From Hydractinia symbiolongicarpus (lineage: Eukaryota > Cnidaria > Hydrozoa > Anthoathecata > Hydractiniidae), in NCBI RefSeq assembly GCF_029227915.1, contig NC_079884.1, positions 23,498,001 through 23,562,000 of the forward strand: DNA of 64,000 bases, written 5' to 3'. Shown piece by piece: positions 57,478-64,000 of this stretch. Position 1 is the stretch's first letter, and the number at the start of each line of letters is the position of its first letter. The translations under genes and the position numbers were made by a program. The notes under the pieces were generated by a model, which did no database searches, was not told where the DNA came from, and saw only the letters and a program-made list of their open reading frames with translations.

Positions 57478-59489
57478 GAAAATGCTTTTCAAGTATATAA
57501 TATTGTTATAAGAAAAACTATAAAAGCTATAAACTGTTGCACAGGAGTTTCCCAAGTTGGACGAAAACATGGTTGGGCTTACTGAGCAATCTCTTTTGAA
57601 ATTATAGCCATCTATATTAATCTATTAACTTATTTTAGTTAAATAATAATGTATGCATTGTTAAAGACGAATATATAGATATACATTTAGTGTGCACTAT
57701 TGACTATCCTCTATTGTCAAAACGTTAATGTATGTTTACCACAAGCTCTTTATGCAATTTTCCCCAAAAACACGCTCAGGTTCTCCCGAAAAGTTGACTT
57801 ATTTTTTATTACGCTTCGAACATGTAATATCTGGAGAGCTTAATACCCTAAAACTTTTGCGTGTGATTCCATTTAACTATATTCCCTGAGTTTTTTGTAA
57901 TGTTTTAAGCTTTTCTTACAAGTAATAAATATGGCTTTAGATTTCTTATTTCCAGGGACCCTGTGATATTCATTCATAATTAAGTATATTATTAATAAAG
58001 TATTACAGTAGAGTCTCCATAACTCGAACAGCCACGGGGAAAAGGAAATCGTTCGAGTTATGGAGACATTCGAGTTGTAGAGGTTTTCAACTTTTAGCGC
58101 AATGTCCTCCCTTTACGTGAACCAGCTGGATAAAAACGTTATTATTTAATCTTAAGTCTAACTTTAAGGGGGCTATTAGGTTAATGAAAGTCAAAACAAT
58201 ACACTTTTAATGAATTTTTTAATGTTTATTTAGAAAAGAAGTCGGTGATAACTGTTTGCTCACAACTCATATCAAAATCTTTGGCGATATTACGATTCAA
58301 GTCCCTCAGGGAAGCTATCATTTCTTCTCCAAAATGTGAAAAAATACTCAAGTCTTCGAGGACGTTGATAGCTGTACGCACTTGCTCGGCCGTCGGTCTT
58401 GTGATCTTATCTTTTTCCTCCTTGTCTTCTTCGTCGACCTCTTCTAATTCTTCGTCTTGAGTCCCAGTTATCTCAGCAATGATGTCAGCAGTCTTCAGAC
58501 GCCCATGGGATGTACTGACTTCAATGTGAAAATCAATGAAATCTTCAGTTGATAAGTCAGGATCAATGTGGTCAGGAAACCTTCGTTTTATGTAAGAGAG
58601 TTCAGCATCGAGGGTTGGAATTGGGTCTTCTTCTACTTCGCTGGTTAAACTTTTAAAAGGGTCGTCATCTTCGTTGATCGCTCTTTCTGCATCCTTTTGG
58701 GAAATTCCTGATTTTCGAAAGCAATTGGTGAATGTTTTGTTGGAAACATCATCCCATGCTTTCCTTAGCATGTACATAGCTGCAAGAATCGAGAACTTCG
58801 GAGTCGATTTTTCCTCGTCCAAGGCTTTTATCAATTTCCCCACTGCTAGCGATCGATATTTTGCTTTCAGGGCGCGGATAATTCCTTGGTCCATAGGTTG
58901 GGTTCGGGACGTGGTATTTGGAGGAAGAAAGATCAATTCTACCCATTCCAGGTTTTCAACATGAGGATGTGCGGTACAATTGTCAATAATCAAAGCAATT
59001 TTTTGCTTAGAGACAGAGAATTTTCGATCAAGCTCGCGTACCCACTCTTCGAACAGTTCTCCAGACATCCAACTATTCTTTTGCGAACGGTATCGACAGG
59101 GTAGTGTTTTGACACCTTTAAAGCAACGAGGGTTGGCGGACTTGCCGATTACAAACATTGGTAATCGTTCCCCCAAGGCATTACCAGCAGCTAAACCAGT
59201 AAGTCTAACTTTGCTGTGTTTTCCTCCAGAACACTTATCACCTTTCATATGCAAAGTTTTATTGGGAAAGAAATCCCAAATTCGTCGGCGTTAAAAATGT
59301 CTTCCAGAGGATAGCGGGAGAGAATGGTTGGTAATGTTGTCTCCGACCATGGCGCTGTCATTTCCTCAGTGACGGACCGTGATTCTCCAGCGATGGTTTT
59401 GAAGGATACTCCATACCTGAAAGGAATGGATGAGAAAAACGTTTATCTCTGTAGTTGTGGCTAGTGGAGATGGAGCTTTACATTTTGTT

Positions 59490-59541
59490 TGATTCGAATC
59501 ATGGAATTCTAAATTTAGAATGCCATGGCCATGATTCGAAT
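59490..59541. repeat. Palindrome upstream of the HIRAN-like ORF
   Basis: GATTCGAATCATGG and CCATGATTCGAAT are inverted copies, with a second palindrome, ATTCTAAATTTAGAAT, in the loop. Further TTCGAAT motifs follow (59551-59600). It may be a promoter element or a relic repeat end. Confidence 0.7.
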
Positions 59542-59644
59542 AGAAAACATTCGATTGTTACCATGTTTTGATTTGTGAAAGAATTCGAATAGAAAAAGAT
59601 TCGATTTTTACCAAGTTTCGAAGTTTTGACGAGTGAAAGAAAGC

Positions 59645-60091
59645 ATGGAAGCCATGAAAGTCCAACAAGTCAAAAGATTAACAGACATTATTTGTTGTAT
59701 AGAACTTCCTATCATTAAACTTATTACGTACGAAATCGACGCTTTTGTCATGGGGTATCATGTTTATAAAAGTAATTGGACACCCTCTGTTGGAGATGAA
59801 TTTTATGGTTTCATGGAACCAACAAATAAAATGGATAAATATGCAGTTGCAGTCAAGAAAAATGATGGAGAAATCATTGGACATCTACCACTAGGAAAGT
59901 CAGGACGCTTTGCAAAAGTCATATTTTACTTTCTGAAGAATGACAGCTTCAATGTTTGCAAAATAACAATTACTGGAAAGTCATTGAATGCTGGTGATGG
60001 ATTAGGGATGAAAGTCCCATGCAAATTATCCTTCCTCTCTGAAAGAGAGTCTATTGATATTTTAAAAAAACAACTACCAAAGCTATTGTAA
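59645..60091 (+). CDS. HIRAN-like domain protein, antisense in the Tigger intron
   Basis: Intact 148-residue ORF from ATG 59645; an in-frame GTG lies 12 bases upstream. Residues from about 33 form a HIRAN-like beta domain: FVMGYHVYKSNWTPSVGDEF, then EPTNKMDKYAVAVKK, then GEIIGHLPLGKSGRFAKVIF, and a last strand KVPCKLSF preceded by TGKSLNAGDGLGM. HIRAN domains of Rad5/HLTF helicases bind DNA 3' ends; stand-alone versions like this one are frequent in cnidarian genomes and have no assigned role. It lies wholly inside the transposase intron (60148-59417) on the opposite strand. It could be a nested insertion or captured cargo. No own terminal repeats were found. Confidence 0.6.
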   Translation: MEAMKVQQVKRLTDIICCIELPIIKLITYEIDAFVMGYHVYKSNWTPSVGDEFYGFMEPTNKMDKYAVAVKKNDGEIIGHLPLGKSGRFAKVIFYFLKNDSFNVCKITITGKSLNAGDGLGMKVPCKLSFLSERESIDILKKQLPKLL

Positions 60092-60925
60092 CATTTTTTT
60101 AGATTTTATCTTCACGAAGATAAACAAACAAAATCTTAGTCAACTAACCTGGTTTTCCATTTAGCCATCCACCCCTGAGAAGCTTGAAATGACTCGACAC
60201 CCAACGCTTCGGCAAACTCAAGAGCTTTCTCTTTCAGCATCGGGCCACTGATTGGGATATTCTCACTCTTCATCATAAGTAACCATTTATGAACAGCTTT
60301 GTTCACATCTTCGAATTTTTCTGGCTTTGATCTCTTCGATGTTTGCCCGTTGTTTATCTGCTTGTAAATCTTTTCTTTATTTTTTTTCCAAGTTGACAGG
60401 GTGCTTGGAGGAATTTTGAACTCTTTTGCCACATCCTTTGGCGCAGTACCCTTTTCCAACGCTTTAAGAGCTTTGTACTTGATTTTGCACGACTTATTGT
60501 CAATTCGACGCTTTGATCCTGCCACAGACGACATTGTTATGAGAGTGTCTTTCTTTTGAAATTCTTTAGATTTTCTCGAAAACGTTCGAAAAAGACGTTC
60601 GAAAGGTTTATATGACGCATCATTAATCATTCGAATTAATAATAAGGCCTGCAAAACACGTATTAACAAGATTTTTAGACCCAATTTATCAGGAAAACTG
60701 TTCGAATTTTGATTATGATGTCAGAAAATTCGAGTTATGGAGAGAAAAGTCTCCAAGGGACAAAAAAATTTGTTCGAGTTAAGGGAAGATTCGAGTTATG
60801 GAGGTTCGAGTTGTAGAGGTTTTTTTATAAGAGTTTATTAGGAAATTTTCACGGTGCCAACGAATTTGTTCGAGTTAAGGAGAGATTCGAGTTATAGAGG
60901 TTCGAGTTATGGAGACTCTACTGTA

Positions 60926-62111
60926 ATATCAAAGAAAAACGTCTCTTTTTAGCCAATACTATATTAAAAAATTCATTTATTTATATTTATATATTTACAA
61001 TTTATTTTCCTAATATTTTGACATTAAGTTATGGTGTAGTCATCTTTTTCAATCTTAAGAGGTGCACATTCTTTCTTAGACACAGTAAAATAGACGTCGA
61101 TAAGAAAGGGACAATGAAATGAATTATATTATTTAATGTGATATTTGTAATTCTTCCTTTTTTTCGAAGATTCCCACTACTAATTCCAAATGTGGTTTTC
61201 TTTTTTTTTCCCCCAAAGTTCCCTTACTTCTTAAAAAATCCATTTTTCAAATTAAAACGTGCCATTTTATTTGAAGAAACTAATTTAACTCCATTTAGGC
61301 GTGGAACCGGTGAGGGGAAAATGTCCTACCAGGCTTATTGTCGTTATAAGCGTACGGTTAATCTTCATAAATTGAAATCTCGATAAAAGAAATGCTGACG
61401 TGAGAAAACATTATTGCTGACAGTCAACATTTAAAGCATGCTTTTTATTTTTCATGCGTCAAACATCATTGTGACTTACAACACAACACAAGATAATGGC
61501 AGTTTTGTCTCCACCTCTTCCCTACTCACTTCCCTCCAAAATCCAACCTGATTAGAGTTAAATGTAGTTAAAGTGCAATTACGTGCATATATAACCTAAT
61601 ATGTACATATTATTAATTTATATGTGCAGACATTAGCTAATATGTACATAAACCTTACTTTTTCAGTCTGTTATTTGGTCTTCTTTTTTTTATGATTGTA
61701 AACCGTAAACTCCCACGGTCACGGAGTTTAAAGGCAAAGTTTGAAAGGCTATAACAGGTTCTGGCTTTACTAAGGTGGAATTTATAAGCGACATAATTGT
61801 TATTTAGCACATGAACTTAATCCTGGAATGTTTACAAAAAAACATTTACTATAAACAAGAACCGAACCAAAGGAACATGACTTTATGGATAAAAATCATG
61901 TTTTGTTTTCCTTCCTACATTTTAAGTCCATGCGCCTATATAATCGGGTGGGTATACACAATTACCTGATATAGTCGTCCGTGATAGGGGTGGGCTTTTA
62001 CTCGGGTGGGCCTAACGTATTGGCTTAAGGTAAGTAATGACTTGACATTCAATCTAACATATTACCAATACAAAGATGTGTATAAGACGTGGCAACCGTG
62101 CTTTGTCATTT
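60926..62111. other. No supported gene
   Basis: AT-rich spacer between the Tigger element and the 3' end of the coiled-coil gene. An 82-codon ORF at 61138 is Phe- and Pro-rich without a recognisable motif and is not called. Confidence 0.5.
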
Positions 62112-64000
62112 TTAGAAAGAATGTGATGATTGCTGTGGATTCATAGCTGTCAGCCTCTCGATTAATTTCTGAAGATGCATTTTCTGATGCCTCAAGTGAT
62201 AATTTTGTCGCTCTGTGTTAGTTTGTTCCATTCCCATTGCATGGACAGCTTTGTTAAGGTGCATATTTTGATGAGTGAGTTCTTTAGTCCTTGATGTAGA
62301 AGCATTGACTTTAGATTGTAAACTTCCAAGCTTAAAGATACATAAAATGTCATCAGTTAAGATTATTTGGTTTTTGTGTTTTATTTCGTGGTTTGTTTGT
62401 TTATTTTCAGCTCTTGAGATTTGTGTTTTCAAATCCTAAAAAAAAGTAATTTTTACCTGATGGTCTAATTTATTGGCATACGCATCGAGGGCTCCTCTAG
62501 CATCATCCAGTTGATCTTGCAGCTTCATTTTTTCTTCTTCCAAATTTCTCACCCTTTCTAGTTCTTCTTTCATAGCTGCTTCCTGTTTTTCAAATTGTAA
62601 CTGTTGTTGACGCTGTTGACGCTGTTGTTGCTGCTGTTGTTGTTGTTGTTGTTGTTGTTGATACATTTGTTGCTGTTGTTGCTGGTGATGATATTGGTCA
62701 AATGCTGACTCCTTAGACATACTTAAATTTGATTTTAATAAGCTGCCTTTTCGCCCAGCTATAAAAATAAATGTGTAAAAGTAAATAAAGACGATGATTA
62801 TGTGAAATACCGGTCAACACAGTATTTATTGATGTAATATACAACGAAGATGTGGAAACTGACACAAGCAAGGTACTCAAGAAACCAACGTGACAATTGA
62901 GCTCCTAAGCCGTGATATAATGTAAGCCCTTGTTTGCAAATATATCATCGTACCTGCATGTGAGGCAAATAGCGATGCCATGGGTTTCATCGCTGGCATT
63001 GTAACCATATTTACGGTGTGTTCTGTATTGGGTGGCTGAAAGCCTGTCGTCAGCATGGTTGATCCGTTAAAGTCATTTGACGCTTGCTGCCTGACAGCAG
63101 CTAATGTTTGACCAGCATGGTGTAGCTTAAGTTGCAAATCTTGAATCTCTCGTTGCATTTTCAGCTTCATTTCTTCACCGTCAGCTATTTCCTTCAAAAC
63201 CTTGAAAATACAAGTTGCTGGATTAATGCCAAAAAATCTTAATATAAGCTGCATTAGAAAAATATCTATTGAAGTAGAACATTTTTTGCAAATTGTTTTA
63301 CAAAACGATATTCAAAGTATTTTGAGTCTGATTAACCTATTGAAAATTTAACTCACCCTGTGGTTTTCCTTTTGTAGATCCTCAGCCAGCTTAGATGTCT
63401 TTATCTTTTCTGTGCTAAGCTGATCTCGCAATGCTGATGATATTTCTCTTTCCCTTTCTACAGCATCACCAAGCTTTTCCAATTGCCTTTCGAATTCTCT
63501 GCATTGTTTTTGAAGCAAATTATTTTCATGATTTGCTTCTCTTAATTCGTTTTCTAAATCTGTAACTTGATTAGTCAAACGTTCTTTCGCATTTTTCAGC
63601 TTTGAGATTTTTTCGGATTGGTCAGGAGGCATGAACATGTTGTTAGGAGGAGGGGGCATATAATATGGATACTGAGGTTGTAGTGGTTGCTGTGGTTGTG
63701 GCTGAGGTTGAATTGGAGTTGTAGGTGGTTGTGAAACAGGAGATGGCATGTTAATAATTTGAACCCCTTCAGAAGCAGGTTGGGGTGGAGCAGGTGCATG
63801 TGGATATATTGCTGGCTAAAAAATAAACAAATAATAATATTTTATATAATTAGTATAATTGAGTGAACTTCTCAGTAGAAAGAATTATTTATACCTGCAC
63901 AATAACTGGTTGCGGCTGTGTTATAAACTGTGGTGGTGGTTGTGGTGGTGGTTGCTGCGGTTGTGGGCTATTGTATCGCATTCTCATGAAATCATCTTGC
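62112..64000 (-). CDS. Q/P-rich coiled-coil protein (5' end beyond window)
   Basis: Five minus-strand exons join in phase: 64000-63895, 63815-63357, 63200-62954, 62758-62457 and 62435-62112, with GT/AG borders. The N-terminal visible part is Pro/Gln-rich (PQPQQPPPQPPPQFITQPQP, PYYMPPPPNNMFMPP). A long coiled coil follows: KISKLKNAKERLTNQVTDLE, ENNLLQKQCREFERQLEKLG, and EMKLKMQREIQDLQLKLHHA. A polyglutamine region (about residues 270-300 of the visible part) is followed by more coiled coil (KEELERVRNLEEEKMKLQDQ, MHLQKLIERLTAM) and the stop after QQSSHSF. There is no enzyme motif. It is probably a scaffold or cytoskeletal/polarity protein. I cannot name the orthologue. The last exon might hide another small intron. 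Confidence 0.8.
62610..62690. repeat. CAG/CAA tract encoding polyglutamine
   Basis: Runs of TTG/CTG (plus strand) give about 13 consecutive Gln, and nearby shorter Gln runs, in the coiled-coil protein. Confidence 0.9.

Larger units (their letters stand above)
58226..60534 (-). pseudogene. Tigger/pogo transposase, one frameshift near the first catalytic Asp
   Basis: Exon 1 (60534-60149, start MSSVAGSKRRIDNK) has the CENP-B/pogo helix-turn-helix: KYKALKALEKGTAPKDVAKE, STLSTWKKNKEKI. Exon 2 (59416-58226, acceptor CTTTCAG) joins in phase. The DDE_1 core follows: first Asp in DIFNADEFG (about 59310), second in ALIIDNCTAHPH, third in RTQPMDQGIIRALKA. Just after the first Asp the frame shifts before NKTLHMKGDKCSG, so the gene is probably dead unless this is a sequence error. 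The C-terminus has an acidic Glu-rich stretch (EELEEVDEEDKEEKD) and ends QTVITDFFSK, which fits a PCNA-interacting (PIP) box. Confidence 0.85.
58006..60923 (-). mobile_element. Tigger/pogo-type DNA transposon, 2,918 bp
   Basis: Terminal inverted repeats CAGTAGAGTCTCCATAACTC are flanked by TA on both sides (58004-58005 and 60924-60925), the standard target duplication of this superfamily. Subterminal regions carry many TTCGAGTTATGGAGA and TTCGAGTTAAGG units, likely transposase-binding sites, on both ends. The coding strand is minus, with two transposase exons and an intron that contains an antisense HIRAN-like gene. Confidence 0.92.

Noticed and set aside
58674-59294. Plus-strand ORFs of 72-104 codons
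   Set aside because: Antisense shadows of the Tigger transposase core.

Overview
The window is nuclear DNA of an animal. It is AT-rich, its genes carry GT/AG introns, and it holds many degraded eukaryotic transposons. The mix of a Polinton/Maverick, a Ty1/copia-type element, a Penelope fragment, a Tigger/pogo transposon, a tRNA-derived SINE and Helitron-like repeats, with compact multi-exon animal genes, suggests an invertebrate, most probably a cnidarian. That placement is inference; no species can be named.

Host genes. (1) A minus-strand gene at 10.2-12.8 kb has three phase-compatible exons and encodes a TIR-like fold followed by a C-terminal Death domain, a likely innate-immune adaptor. 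(2) A plus-strand CacyBP/SIP orthologue (calcyclin-binding protein, CS plus SGS domains) lies at 23.6-25.8 kb, with its first exon not located. (3) A single-exon four-EF-hand protein is on the minus strand at 31.8-32.3 kb. (4) A three-exon secreted FAD-dependent amine-oxidase-like enzyme is on the plus strand at 53.0-57.5 kb. (5) A Q/P-rich coiled-coil gene on the minus strand runs off the right edge (62.1-64.0 kb).

Mobile DNA. A decayed copia-type retrotransposon (3.9-7.0 kb) carries a Helitron-like insertion. Two copies of one tRNA-derived SINE lie at 9.3 and 30.5 kb in opposite orientation. A Penelope C-terminal fragment sits between microsatellites at about 14 kb. A convergent pair of decayed genes at 16.3-19.2 kb (a RING-like protein and an rve-type integrase) looks like an unusual two-gene mobile element; both reading frames are broken by in-frame TGA codons. 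Helitron-like repeats lie at 35.4-36.1 and about 37.0 kb, and a GGGGGCGTTTATT-type inverted-repeat element at 38.3-39.1 kb.

The largest element is a 12.3-kb Polinton at 39335-51629, with terminal inverted repeats and a near-perfect 6-bp target duplication (5 of 6 bases). It retains a 24-residue-repeat protein, a protein-primed type B DNA polymerase, a retroviral-type integrase, BRO-like proteins, a double-jelly-roll major capsid protein and several conserved Polinton-type proteins of unknown role. Nearly all are broken by frameshifts, stops or deletions, so it is an inactive relic. No packaging ATPase or maturation protease was seen.

At 58.0-60.9 kb a Tigger/pogo transposon with TA target duplication holds, antisense inside the intron of its transposase, an intact HIRAN-like ORF.

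The remaining sequence is mostly AT-rich intergenic or intronic DNA in which no gene could be supported.
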